Of a DNA stretch of 43,800 nucleotides, positions 17,487-26,217 are shown in pieces. Each line of letters starts with the position of its first letter. The stretch's first letter is position 1. Source of the DNA: an uncultured Saprospiraceae bacterium (GTDB taxonomy: Bacteria > Bacteroidota > Bacteroidia > Chitinophagales > Saprospiraceae); the NCBI GenBank assembly GCA_937927575.1, contig CALBEE010000071.1:1-43800 (forward strand), given 5' to 3'. The translations under genes were made by a program, and so were the position numbers. The notes below the pieces were generated by a model, which was given only the letters and a program-made list of their open reading frames with translations, was not told the DNA's origin and ran no database searches.

Positions 17487-19769
17487 ATGTTAGTTATGAA
17501 TAGAGTTTTATTTTTATTGAGCTTCTTATTTTTATCGGTACTGTTATCAGCACAAACAATTTCAAATAGCTTACTGGAAAGATGGGAGACTGCTAGTCAA
17601 GTAGAATGTATTGTGGTCATGAAAGATCAACTAGATCTGTATGGTACTACGAATGGAATGACTAAAAATGAAAAGGCCACTCACGTATATCAAACTCTAA
17701 AGGAACATGCGCAACAATCTCAGCGAGAATTATTAAATATACTAAATCAAAAAGGTATTTCCTATAGGAGCTTTTTCGCTTTTAACGGTATTCATGCGTG
17801 GTTGACTCAACCAGACGCGGAATTTTTGGTAGCTAATTTTGATATTGCTCGGATCATACCAAATGTTCAGACTAGAGTCGATAGACCTTATACGGAAAGT
17901 GAAAACATAGCAACTACTCGTATGGATGCAGAGTGGGGAATCAGACAAATCAAAGCGGATACAGTTTGGGAAATGGGAATTAGAGGAGCAGGTGTAATTG
18001 TAGCGGGTCAAGATACTGGATATGATTACCAGAATCCAGCAATATTGAATAAGTATCAAGGCTATAGTCCAGATACGATAATCCATGATTATAGCTGGCA
18101 TGATGCGATACATGAACTTAATCCTATGCATGAAGATCCTGATAATGACCCTTCCAATAATCCATGTGGACTAGATCTTCTTGAGCCTTGTGATGATAAT
18201 TCTCATGGCTCACATACGATGGGTACTATGGTCGGTGGAAATGATACTCTAAAAATCGGAGTGGCACCGGATGCCAAATGGATAGCATGTAGAAATATGG
18301 ATCGAGGATATGGAAGCCCAGTTACCTACACTGAATGTTATGAATGGTTTTTAGCACCCACAGATATTAATGGGAATAATCCTGATCCTACTAAAGCACC
18401 TCATGTGATTAATAATAGCTGGGGTTGTCCTCCCATAGAAGGCTGTAATCCTAGCAATTTTTTCATGATGGAAACAGTGATTAATAATTTGACAGCAGCA
18501 GGTACTGTCGTTGTGGTATCGGCAGGAAATGATGGAGGGCAGGGATGTAGTACAATAAGAAACCCTTCTGCGATCTTTGAAAATTCTTTTGCTGTTGGCG
18601 CTTCTAGACAGAATGATAGTAAAGCGGCATTTAGTAGCATTGGTCCTGTAGAGGTAGATAGTTCGTATCGAATCAAACCAGACGTAGTTGCACCAGGCGT
18701 CAATGTCTGGTCAATCAATAATGAAGGTGGATTTAATAGTTGGGGAGGAACCAGTATGGCAGGCCCTCACGTAGCAGGGGCTGTAGCGTTAATAATTAGC
18801 GCTAATCCTGATCTTGCTGGAGAGGTAGATATAATCAAAGATATTTTAAGATCAACTGCTGTTACACTTGTAGATAGTATGGATTGTGGTGATTTTTCAG
18901 CTTTAGATGTGCCTAATTTCTATTATGGTTATGGAAGGATAGATGCCTTAGCCGCTGTGGAAATGGCTGTAAACATACCTTGTATGGTAGAAGCTGGTGA
19001 GGATATGATCGTTTGTAATACTTTAGATACTCTACCTGTCAATTTTTTAGATGGCGAATTAATTACGGCTAACGTCAATTTTTATGCTTGGTCATCACAA
19101 TCCACAAGCCTAGGTTCTTTTCATTATCATGGATCCGATATGATGAACGATACCACTTTATTGACACCACAATTGACAGATCATTTTGAAAAGACAGAGG
19201 TATATTATCTTACGGGTACCACAAGTACTGGCGTAACATGCGTAGATTCTGTAACTGTTAGATTTGGTGATTGGAGTTATCTGACTATCATACCAGAGTC
19301 AGGTAAAGCACCGGAAGATACTACTTCGATTTATTCAATTGCCGGTAGTAATTGGCCAATGACTTACCAATGGTCACCCGATTACAATATATCTGATACT
19401 ACTGCTGCGCAGCCTAATGTATGGAATGATACCACTCAATATTATAATTTATTAGTGACTGATTCATTGGGTTGCTCAGTGGAGACAGGATGGCTCGTAA
19501 ATGTTCAATCTTCTAGTATCGCTAATGTCGAAAGCACAAATTCTCTTAAAGTATATCCTAATCCCAATAATGGGTCATTCTTGATCTCAAGCGAAAAAGG
19601 TATTATTAAAAATATAGAATTATTTAATGTAGCTGGTAAGAAAATCTTTGCAAAGTCAGGTGGACATAATTCAATACAATTAGAAGGAATTAGCCATGGA
19701 GTATATCTGTATAGAGCAGAAGTTTCTGGTCAAATGATTACAGGGAAAGTCATAGTGTTGGAAAATTAA
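17487..19769 (+). CDS. Secreted S8 subtilisin-like peptidase with T9SS sorting domain
   Basis: A 760-residue exported serine peptidase. The signal peptide ends near residue 23 (LLSAQ); the start could be Met4 instead. Residues about 30-135 resemble an inhibitor I9-type propeptide. The catalytic domain (about 150-500) has Asp176 (GQDTGYDY), His240 (NSHGSHTMG), oxyanion Asn348 (SAGNDGG) and Ser423 (GGTSMAGPHVAG), all in family order. Residues about 505-680 are beta-rich Ig/PKD-like modules. The last 75 residues are a T9SS type A domain (VYPNPNNGSFLI, IELFNVAGKKIF, GVYLYRAEV, ending GKVIVLEN). It is likely a surface or secreted protease for protein degradation. Its terminator runs into the end of the convergent malic enzyme gene. 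Confidence 0.93.
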   Translation: MLVMNRVLFLLSFLFLSVLLSAQTISNSLLERWETASQVECIVVMKDQLDLYGTTNGMTKNEKATHVYQTLKEHAQQSQRELLNILNQKGISYRSFFAFNGIHAWLTQPDAEFLVANFDIARIIPNVQTRVDRPYTESENIATTRMDAEWGIRQIKADTVWEMGIRGAGVIVAGQDTGYDYQNPAILNKYQGYSPDTIIHDYSWHDAIHELNPMHEDPDNDPSNNPCGLDLLEPCDDNSHGSHTMGTMVGGNDTLKIGVAPDAKWIACRNMDRGYGSPVTYTECYEWFLAPTDINGNNPDPTKAPHVINNSWGCPPIEGCNPSNFFMMETVINNLTAAGTVVVVSAGNDGGQGCSTIRNPSAIFENSFAVGASRQNDSKAAFSSIGPVEVDSSYRIKPDVVAPGVNVWSINNEGGFNSWGGTSMAGPHVAGAVALIISANPDLAGEVDIIKDILRSTAVTLVDSMDCGDFSALDVPNFYYGYGRIDALAAVEMAVNIPCMVEAGEDMIVCNTLDTLPVNFLDGELITANVNFYAWSSQSTSLGSFHYHGSDMMNDTTLLTPQLTDHFEKTEVYYLTGTTSTGVTCVDSVTVRFGDWSYLTIIPESGKAPEDTTSIYSIAGSNWPMTYQWSPDYNISDTTAAQPNVWNDTTQYYNLLVTDSLGCSVETGWLVNVQSSSIANVESTNSLKVYPNPNNGSFLISSEKGIIKNIELFNVAGKKIFAKSGGHNSIQLEGISHGVYLYRAEVSGQMITGKVIVLEN

Positions 19770-19792
19770 AACTCAATCGTTGAGTTTTTTTT
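19768..19792 (+). terminator. Terminator of the subtilase gene, overlapping the malic enzyme 3' end
   Basis: A 9-bp stem AAAACTCAA/TTGAGTTTT with a TCG loop ends in a run of eight T. The hairpin begins in the subtilase stop codon region and lies largely within the last codons of the opposite-strand malic enzyme gene. Confidence 0.8.
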
Positions 19793-20969
19793 CTGAGAGG
19801 GCTACTTGTTTTACTGCCTGAGCTACTTTACTTGCCACGGTCATATTCAATGTCGCAGGAATAATTTCATCTGGAAATGGATGTTTAATACAGCCAGCAA
19901 TGGCATAGGCCGCAGCAAGTTTCATTGCAGGAGATATACGTTTCGCTCTGGCATCTAAAGCACCCCTAAATATCCCTGGAAAACCAAGTACATTATTGAC
20001 TTGGTTGGGCAGGTCACTTCTTCCAGTTCCGATTACCATAGCTCCCCCTTTACGCGCCTCTTCTGGCATGATTTCCGGAGTAGGATTGGCTAGGGCTAAT
20101 ACTATAGCTTTATCCGCCATTATTTGTATGTCCTCTGCTTTTAAAAGATTACCAACGCTGACGCCTATAAATACATCGGCATCTTTCATGGCGTCTTTGA
20201 GACCGCCTTTTACATTGGCATCATTGGTATATTTTAATAAGATCTTTTTGATATAATTGAGATCTGTTCTTTCGCGATGGATGATCCCTTTACTATCGCA
20301 GATCACTATAGATCTTACAGGTGTACATTTGTTTGGATCTTGATCGATACATTTTAGCAATCTCGCAATAGCGACGCCTGCTGCACCGGCACCATTAATG
20401 ACTATTTTTAGGTCGCTTAACTTTTTGCCAACTACTTTCGCTGCATTGATAAGGGCAGCTAATACCACTATGGCAGTACCATGTTGATCATCGTGAAAAA
20501 CAGGTATCCCAATATCTTGCAATCGCTCTTCGATCTCAAAACTCCTTGGTGCGGAAATATCTTCCAGATTGATGCCACCAAATACCGGTGCGATCATCTT
20601 TACCGTTTCGATAATTTTTTCTGTATCCTGGCTATCAAGACAGATTGGAAAGCCATTGATTCCAGCAAATTTTTTAAAAAGCATAGCTTTGCCTTCCATA
20701 ACAGGGATGGCAGCCAATGGTCCAATATTTCCCAGACCTAATACCGCGGATCCATCCGAGACTATGGCAACCGTATTATTTTTGATTGTGTATTCGTAAG
20801 CCAGTTCTGGATTGGCTTCGATTGCCTTACATGGTGCTGCGACTCCGGGAGAATAGACTAAGGAAAGATCGTCTGTCGTCTTTACATCTATTGATGGGAT
20901 TACTCTTATTTTTCCTCTAGATCTTTGGTGCAAGGCTAAAGAATCTTCATATACATCACTCATAAGCAC
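19773..20969 (-). CDS. Malic enzyme, short form (NAD(P)-dependent)
   Basis: A 398-residue cytoplasmic enzyme that oxidatively decarboxylates malate to pyruvate and CO2. Family motifs are SLVYSPGVAAPCKAI, SDGSAVLGLGNIGPLAAIPVMEGKA, CLDSQDTEKII, FHDDQHGTAIV, the Rossmann segment INGAGAAGVAIARLL, and ALANPTPEI. It ends after the catalytic part and lacks the C-terminal phosphotransacetylase-like domain found in the longer (about 760-residue) MaeB proteins. Cofactor choice cannot be decided by reading. Met1 and Met3 are both possible starts. It is convergent with the subtilase, with only three bases between the two stop codons. Confidence 0.93.
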   Translation of the reverse strand: MLMSDVYEDSLALHQRSRGKIRVIPSIDVKTTDDLSLVYSPGVAAPCKAIEANPELAYEYTIKNNTVAIVSDGSAVLGLGNIGPLAAIPVMEGKAMLFKKFAGINGFPICLDSQDTEKIIETVKMIAPVFGGINLEDISAPRSFEIEERLQDIGIPVFHDDQHGTAIVVLAALINAAKVVGKKLSDLKIVINGAGAAGVAIARLLKCIDQDPNKCTPVRSIVICDSKGIIHRERTDLNYIKKILLKYTNDANVKGGLKDAMKDADVFIGVSVGNLLKAEDIQIMADKAIVLALANPTPEIMPEEARKGGAMVIGTGRSDLPNQVNNVLGFPGIFRGALDARAKRISPAMKLAAAYAIAGCIKHPFPDEIIPATLNMTVASKVAQAVKQVALSEKKLND

Positions 20970-21052
20970 TTTTATTTATCGTTTATGAATTAACAGCAAT
21001 AAGATATCGCTTGTTTATTCCCATCTTTGTAGATTCAATATAAATCTCAAAC

Positions 21053-21058
21053 AGGAGG
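21053..21058 (+). promoter_or_regulatory. Strong Shine-Dalgarno AGGAGG before kdsA
   Basis: AGGAGG lies five bases before the kdsA ATG. Such a strong site is unusual in this window, where most genes have none. A CATCTTTG at 21022-21029, one mismatch from TAnnTTTG, could be its -7 element. Confidence 0.6.
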
Positions 21059-21063
21059 CAAAG

Positions 21064-21885
21064 ATGCATAATACAATTAGTAGTATACCTAAGATTCAAC
21101 ACTTAGATTCTGGCAATTTTTTTCTTATTTGTGGACCTTGCGCTATCGAAGGTCGTGATATGGCTTTGTCCATCGCAGAAAAGGTGAAGAGAATAACGGA
21201 TGATCTCAAAATTCCGTATGTTTTTAAAGGTTCATATCGAAAAGCCAATAGAAGTTCTATCAAATCATTCACAGGCATTGGAGATGAAAAAGCACTGAAA
21301 ATTTTGAGAGAAGTAGGAGAGACCTTTGATCTTCCAACGACTACAGATATACATACTGACGAAGAAGCCGCAATGGCTGCAGCGTACGTGGATGTATTAC
21401 AAATACCCGCTTTTCTATGTCGACAAACTAATTTACTGGTGGCTGCGGCCAAGACGGATAAAGTAGTGAATATAAAGAAGGGGCAATTTATGGGTCCTGA
21501 GTCTATGCAGTTTGCTGTGAATAAAGTAATAGAAAGTGGAAACAATAAAGTTGGGTTGATTGAGAGAGGTACTACTTTTGGCTATCAAGACCTAGTCGTG
21601 GATTTCAGAGGAATTCCGCAAATGCAAGAGACTGGAATGCCGGTCATTATGGATTGTACACATTCGCTCCAACAACCTAATCAATCAAGTGGAGTGACTG
21701 GAGGCAAGCCGGCTTTAATCGAGACTATAGCTAAAGCAGCGGTGGCAGTAGGTGCAGATGGTCTATTCTTAGAGTCACACCCTGATCCTTCGGTCGCAAA
21801 GAGTGACGGTGCTAATATGTTGCCATTAGATCAATTACAAGGATTGCTTGAAAGATTGGTCAGAATTAGAGAAGCTATTAAGTAG
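21064..21885 (+). CDS. kdsA: 3-deoxy-8-phosphooctulonate (Kdo-8-P) synthase
   Basis: A 273-residue DAHP synthase class I-fold enzyme. It condenses phosphoenolpyruvate with D-arabinose 5-phosphate to give Kdo-8-phosphate, the first committed step of Kdo for lipopolysaccharide. Motifs are ICGPCAIEGRDMAL, FKGSYRKANRSSIKSFTG, TDIHTDEEA, DVLQIPAFLCRQTNLL, KKGQFMGPE, ERGTTFGYQDLVVDFRGIP, DCTHSLQQPN and LFLESHPDP. An Asn occupies the position after RKA, as in metal-independent KdsA (KANRSS); this is a reading, not a test. It stands alone, divergent from malic enzyme. Confidence 0.96.
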   Translation: MHNTISSIPKIQHLDSGNFFLICGPCAIEGRDMALSIAEKVKRITDDLKIPYVFKGSYRKANRSSIKSFTGIGDEKALKILREVGETFDLPTTTDIHTDEEAAMAAAYVDVLQIPAFLCRQTNLLVAAAKTDKVVNIKKGQFMGPESMQFAVNKVIESGNNKVGLIERGTTFGYQDLVVDFRGIPQMQETGMPVIMDCTHSLQQPNQSSGVTGGKPALIETIAKAAVAVGADGLFLESHPDPSVAKSDGANMLPLDQLQGLLERLVRIREAIK

Positions 21886-22072
21886 TGAAGCAAAAGATTT
21901 AATTCATAAATCTGTTTCGACTTTTAATGAATGGAAGTTATACTTGAGATAAGAATATTTGCGATAGAATTACGTTAGGACATTAAAGTTATACGCAGTG
22001 TTTCTTTGATTACATTTATTGCGGTCAGGTATTTTATCAATTTTAGTTTGATCATTAAAATGGCTTATAAAC

Positions 22073-23041
22073 ATGAAATTGGTCTTTGCATCTGTCTTTC
22101 TATTTTTTGCTAATGCGGTACCCACGGTAGCCCAGATAGATACTTCTTTTTGTTTAGCTCAATATCCTACGGGTAAAGAAGGATTAGTTAGAGATATAGA
22201 GGCATTTTCCAAAATGACAGAAGTAGATAAGGAGCATTTGGAAGGAAAGGAATTGCAAATCACACTTTTAATTTCTAAGGCCGGATTGGTCAAAGAAGGT
22301 TATGTAATAGGAGATATTAGTGCTGATTTAAAGCAAAGATTGGAGTATTCCATAAAGAAATTACATGATTTCATTCCTGCTCGAAGTGAAGGGAAATATG
22401 TAGAAAGTACATACCATACAGTTTTGTCATTTAATAATTTTTTCCCCCAGCCCATATTGGTTAGAGATCTATCAAAGTATGTGGAGAGAAGTGGAGGGTG
22501 GTCTTTGGAGTTAGGTTCTTATATTGGAAATTTTAGGGGTAATATATCTGAAGTTTATGGGTTGAATGGTGGTATGAATTTGTCTGCAGGTGTAGTCTTT
22601 GATAATAACTTAATAAATTTTGATTTTGGAATTGGAGGTGCCCAGAAGAAAGAGAATTTTGTTCTTCCAGATAATGTCGTGGCAGAGAGTAATGATGCTC
22701 ACTTTTATTATGGAATGAGTTATAGTAGATTTTTTACGATGAATAAGAATCAAAGCGTTAGAACTAAAATCGGAGTAGGTGGATATGCTATTAATGCGGG
22801 TTTGATTTCAGAAGGAAATTTATTTAGGTTGGGAGGATTTGATACGTATGGAGAATTGTCATATGCTATCAAAGTGGGTCAAAGCACAAGCGTATCATAT
22901 TTTAATATATCTCGCTTCAAGCATTATATTGCTCCGTTCGTACAACTTCATAAGTGGATGGGTGATGATCAATCAAAAGGACTGTTTTACAATCTTGGAA
23001 TAAAATATTCGCTTGAGATATTTGGTATGAATCCTGAATAG
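22073..23041 (+). CDS. Exported protein: TonB_C-like N-domain plus beta-barrel-like C-domain
   Basis: A 322-residue exported protein with a signal peptide at 1-20 (ending TVAQ). Residues about 27-125 read like a TonB C-terminal-type domain. CLAQYPTGKEGLVRDI is followed by a strand, then ITLLISKAGLVKEGYVIGDIS, then an helix with LHDFIPAR, then a strand ending VLSFNNFF. This is the order usual in Bacteroidota TonB-like domains. From about 150 the sequence alternates Gly/aromatic residues in short strands (GGMNLSAGVVFDNN, YYGMSYSRFF, TKIGVGGYAIN, LFYNLGIKYSLEIF), like a small outer-membrane beta-barrel. I do not recognise the whole protein; both domain calls are by pattern. It is followed by a strong terminator. 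Confidence 0.5.
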   Translation: MKLVFASVFLFFANAVPTVAQIDTSFCLAQYPTGKEGLVRDIEAFSKMTEVDKEHLEGKELQITLLISKAGLVKEGYVIGDISADLKQRLEYSIKKLHDFIPARSEGKYVESTYHTVLSFNNFFPQPILVRDLSKYVERSGGWSLELGSYIGNFRGNISEVYGLNGGMNLSAGVVFDNNLINFDFGIGGAQKKENFVLPDNVVAESNDAHFYYGMSYSRFFTMNKNQSVRTKIGVGGYAINAGLISEGNLFRLGGFDTYGELSYAIKVGQSTSVSYFNISRFKHYIAPFVQLHKWMGDDQSKGLFYNLGIKYSLEIFGMNPE

Positions 23042-23140
23042 GTGCACCGCTCTATACATTTGGTTTTTGGTCTAGTCAAAAGCAAAACGCTAGAGTAATA
23101 TATGTTGCTTTGAATACCATAAACGAGTAAGTCTATTCAA

Positions 23141-23180
23141 AAAATAATCCCTGTAACAAATTAGCTACAGGGATTATTTT
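23141..23180. terminator. Bidirectional terminator between convergent genes
   Basis: A perfect 15-bp inverted repeat AAAATAATCCCTGTA/TACAGGGATTATTTT with a ten-base loop, A-rich on the left and T-rich on the right. It lies between the stop codons at 23041 and 23210 and can serve both strands. Confidence 0.85.
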
Positions 23181-23209
23181 GATTTTTAATTATTAGACTT
23201 GAAGTATGT

Positions 23210-24316
23210 CTATAAATATTTCTTTACTTGATCTTCCAAATCTCTTTTTGGGTTGATAGCAGCTATGTTTCCTTCTTTATCAATTAAAAATGTCTTTGGA
23301 ATACTTCTTACTCCATACATTGCTGCGGCCTGAGATTCCCATTTTTTAAGATCACTTACATGATTATCCCAAGTGAGTTTATCTTGTTTGATCGCTTGAG
23401 CCCATCTTTCTTCAGATTTTTTTCTGGCTTGTGCTACTTTCTCCGGAGTATCATATCTTTTTAGGGTTCTAGAATCTAGTCCATCCAATGAAACACTAAA
23501 TACATCAAACCCTTGCTTCTTATACTTTTGATACACTTCTACTACATGTGGATTCGCTTTACGACATGGTCCACACCAGCTTGCCCAAAAATCAAGAAGT
23601 ACTACGTTACCTTTAAGGTCTGATAATTTTCTATTCTTTCCATCTAGACCAGGTAGATCGATGTCTGGCGCTGGAGCTCCTATTCGTACATTTCCGCTGG
23701 CTTGAGACTTGAGGTATTTTGTTTGGAGATCCGTAGCAGCCCCTTTGTAAGCGGCTGATAATGGTAGCTCTGGATATTCGGCATTCATTTTTTTGCTTAT
23801 TCCCATATGTAGGCTAGCAAATTCAGGTCGATATTTGAATAGCTTAGATCCCAATGCATAACCAACTAAGGGATTAGCTTCTTTTGTCGCTGCAGTTAGT
23901 CCATTCATATCGAGTGATTTATCCAGGTACTGACCTACGATTGAAAGGTAATCAGAAGTTAATTGGCTTCCCTCCACTTTGTAATCCAGATTTTTAAGAT
24001 TCTCTAATACTCCGGTAACCTTAACATCCGTTTCTGATCCATCCAATACGATTTCTGCATTTCGTACGCCAAGTCTAACCCTATATAGGCCAGCCTCAAT
24101 ACCTTCAGGAAAGTTAAAAGAGAAATTTCCTGACCCGTCAGTGGTTGAGTTAGCTACCACTTCATTTGCGTTATCTACACCCATTCTATCAAAGAAGGCG
24201 CTTAGATCTGCTGCATTTTCTATTGTACCCGATATAGTTGTTCCTGTGAGTTGTGGTTTGCATGAGGCTAAGGCTACTACCACCACAAGAAGCATAATTG
24301 ATTTAATGTAATTCAT
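23210..24316 (-). CDS. TlpA-type thioredoxin-fold lipoprotein (DUF4369-like N-domain)
   Basis: A 368-residue lipoprotein with lipobox ALASC (Cys19). The N-terminal domain (about 25-120) has the beta-rich pattern of DUF4369 (GTTISGTIENA, GLYRVRLGVRNAEIVLDGSE). A helical spacer follows. Then comes a TlpA/ResA-like thioredoxin domain from about 215, with GAPAPDIDLPGLDGKNRKLSDLKG, the redox pair Cys248/Cys251 (WASWCGPCRKANPHV), and the cis-Pro region RSIPKTFLID. It is probably an envelope thiol-disulfide oxidoreductase, for example reducing apocytochrome or other periplasmic disulfides. The TlpA domain carries the long insertion common in Bacteroidota members. It has one of the best promoters in the window (24378-24407). 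Confidence 0.88.
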   Translation of the reverse strand: MNYIKSIMLLVVVVALASCKPQLTGTTISGTIENAADLSAFFDRMGVDNANEVVANSTTDGSGNFSFNFPEGIEAGLYRVRLGVRNAEIVLDGSETDVKVTGVLENLKNLDYKVEGSQLTSDYLSIVGQYLDKSLDMNGLTAATKEANPLVGYALGSKLFKYRPEFASLHMGISKKMNAEYPELPLSAAYKGAATDLQTKYLKSQASGNVRIGAPAPDIDLPGLDGKNRKLSDLKGNVVLLDFWASWCGPCRKANPHVVEVYQKYKKQGFDVFSVSLDGLDSRTLKRYDTPEKVAQARKKSEERWAQAIKQDKLTWDNHVSDLKKWESQAAAMYGVRSIPKTFLIDKEGNIAAINPKRDLEDQVKKYL

Positions 24317-24377
24317 CTTTTGATTCTTAATTGATTTAAATAAATATAGAAAGGCTAATAGCCATGACTATATAATG

Positions 24378-24407
24378 CAAATATATGTAATATGTACTGG
24401 AAGTCAA
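24378..24407 (-). promoter_or_regulatory. Bacteroidota-type promoter of the TlpA lipoprotein gene
   Basis: Reading the minus strand: TTG (24407-24405), 19 bases, then TATATTTG (24385-24378), an exact TAnnTTTG at the expected spacing. The leader would be about 55 bases. The region from 24390 to 24409 is the motif shared with 5350-5369. Confidence 0.6.
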
Positions 24408-24517
24408 TGGCTGTACGACTTGCCAACCGTTAATCTTGTACTAATGTTGCTTTAGACGGTACTCTGTTCTAGATAAGTCTTCATTCAGACAAGGAATCGA
24501 TTGGCGATCAGGACTGG

Positions 24518-25120
24518 TTATCCAATCAGATAATTGACAAGAAAGAACCCTATGAGAAAAATCCAAAGTCCATCGAGAAAGTGCCAATAAATGTTCAGAA
24601 GATCTAGTTTTCTCTTCTTTTCAGGATCCGCAAAATATAGTAAAACTGTAATTGGCGTTTTCATTTTCTTCTGAGCAGTAATCAAAAAGAGGGCTAAAAA
24701 GGGAATGCCCGCTACTACATGGGCAAAGTGCACTCCTGCAATCAGATACATATAAGCAGACATTGTACTGTTACTAGCAAATAATTCTTGTTCTTGGAGT
24801 TTTATGTAGGCAACGATTTGGCTAGCTAGAAAACCTATAGTGAGGACTAATGTAATACCAAGATACATTTTGTATTTCTCAGTTTGGTCTGAAAGGTATG
24901 ATCTCTTAGTCATGACAATAGTCCAGCTGCTCGCCATTAGTAATAGGGTGTTGATATAGAATAAATTGGGTAGCTGTATAGGGTCTATCCCTGACTGTAA
25001 TCTATTGTAGAGGTAAGCTCCTGTAAATCCTAGAAATAGAGCAGTAACGCCCATAAGTAGAAGACCCATCATAATGAAGTATGGGTGTATTAGAAAGTTG
25101 CGTTCGTCTCTGTGATTCAT
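24518..25120 (-). CDS. Cytochrome c oxidase subunit III-like protein
   Basis: A 200-residue inner-membrane protein with five membrane helices, the short bacterial form of heme-copper oxidase subunit III. Typical motifs are GVTALFLGFTGAYL in helix 1, MYLIAGVHFAHVVAGI in the fourth helix, and NIYWHFLDGLWIFLIGFFLVNYL at the end. It supports subunit I in aerobic respiration. No other oxidase subunit is encoded in this window, so it either supplies an oxidase encoded elsewhere or is an extra copy. It is divergent from the esterase gene with a 78-base gap. Confidence 0.9.
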   Translation of the reverse strand: MNHRDERNFLIHPYFIMMGLLLMGVTALFLGFTGAYLYNRLQSGIDPIQLPNLFYINTLLLMASSWTIVMTKRSYLSDQTEKYKMYLGITLVLTIGFLASQIVAYIKLQEQELFASNSTMSAYMYLIAGVHFAHVVAGIPFLALFLITAQKKMKTPITVLLYFADPEKKRKLDLLNIYWHFLDGLWIFLIGFFLVNYLIG

Positions 25121-25168
25121 GTTTTAGCTTGTAGAAATTAATAACAAGATACTTGATGGTTTGTTTTT

Positions 25169-25176
25169 TACTTTTG
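25169..25176 (+). promoter_or_regulatory. Candidate -7 element for the esterase gene
   Basis: TACTTTTG matches TAnnTTTG exactly, 22 bases before the ATG at 25199. No -33 element is clear at the usual distance. Confidence 0.35.
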
Positions 25177-25198
25177 GGTTCTCTAATAAAGTTATTTA

Positions 25199-25855
25199 AT
25201 GAAGAATATTCAGCAAGATAAATTATCTGTAACACGTACGGCTCAAGTATATACTTATGGTCATAAAGTTAATGCAAAAGTGGCAGTCATCGTTTGTCAT
25301 GGTTATGCACATTTAGCCAATCGTATTATACAGAAATTTAATAATTTGAATGAAGATGATATCTATGTAGTTGCACCTCAGGGTCTAAGTGTTTTTTATT
25401 GGAAAGGAATGAATGAAGATCCTGTGGCAAGTTGGATGACGAGCAAAGATCGATTGGATGAGATTGAAGATTTTTCTAACTACTTGTCTACAGTCTACCA
25501 ACATTATCTCTCAGATTTTTCAGGAAAAATAGTCTTAATGGGTTTTTCTCAGGGTTGTGCAACAGTATGGAGATGGCAAAAAAAATACCCTGTGCAATAC
25601 AATTGTATGATTAATTGGTCTGGATGGATACCAGAAGATATTGATCTTTCAAATGCTTTGGATCATTTATCTTCTCCCAAAGTTCATGTAGTAGTAGGAA
25701 ATCAAGATCAATATTTGACTGAAGAAAGAATAGTAGAGATGAAAAAAGTAATTTCTAGAAATAACATTCCAGCGATTCATCATAGATTTGAAGGAAAGCA
25801 TCAAGTGGATCGAAGACTATTGGAGTCTATCTTGAAATCTATTATCGATGAATGA
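25199..25855 (+). CDS. Alpha/beta hydrolase, phospholipase/carboxylesterase family
   Basis: A 218-residue cytoplasmic hydrolase of the small esterase (YpfH/carboxylesterase 2) type. It shows the oxyanion strand VAVIVCHGYAHLAN, the nucleophile elbow GFSQGCA with Ser117, the acid Asp170 (VGNQDQYL) and His201 (EGKHQVDR). Membrane or signal segments are absent. The substrate cannot be named; relatives hydrolyse short acyl esters. The start is the only ATG that keeps the N-terminal strand in place. The next gene, on the same strand, is 92 bases downstream. Confidence 0.85.
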   Translation: MKNIQQDKLSVTRTAQVYTYGHKVNAKVAVIVCHGYAHLANRIIQKFNNLNEDDIYVVAPQGLSVFYWKGMNEDPVASWMTSKDRLDEIEDFSNYLSTVYQHYLSDFSGKIVLMGFSQGCATVWRWQKKYPVQYNCMINWSGWIPEDIDLSNALDHLSSPKVHVVVGNQDQYLTEERIVEMKKVISRNNIPAIHHRFEGKHQVDRRLLESILKSIIDE

Positions 25856-25947
25856 TGTATTTTCAATCTTATCGCGTCTTTGAAATCGTTGATGAAAAAA
25901 TTAAATCTGATTTTCGATATTGTTGGTAAAAAAATAAACTACTTCTT

Positions 25948-26217
25948 ATGATTATTACTATAGAATTAAGTCATTATCCGTTAACAGAAATATATGAAGG
26001 ACCTATTATTTCTTTGATACAAAAGCTAAAAGAGATAGAAGGCTTAGATGTGTATACTAATGCAATGAGCACGTATGTGCAAGGAGAGTATGATCTTGTT
26101 ATGCATCAATTGACAAGTACACTTAAGGAAGTATATGCTGATGGCATACCTAGCAGTACTGTTCTAAAAATTATTCCTAGAAAATTACCAATCGAGCGAG
26201 GGTGGATGGAATTTTAA
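25948..26217 (+). CDS. Thiamine-binding-like (YkoF/MTH1187 fold) small protein
   Basis: An 89-residue protein with the length and strand order of the ferredoxin-like thiamine-binding family: ITIELSHYPL, then an helix (ISLIQKLKEIEGLDVYTNAMSTYVQGEYDLVM), then a second helix and the strand STVLKIIPRKLP. Family members bind thiamine or its pyrimidine precursor, or act as small regulatory proteins. No thiamine genes are next to it, so the ligand is open. It may be co-transcribed with the esterase. Confidence 0.6.
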   Translation: MIITIELSHYPLTEIYEGPIISLIQKLKEIEGLDVYTNAMSTYVQGEYDLVMHQLTSTLKEVYADGIPSSTVLKIIPRKLPIERGWMEF

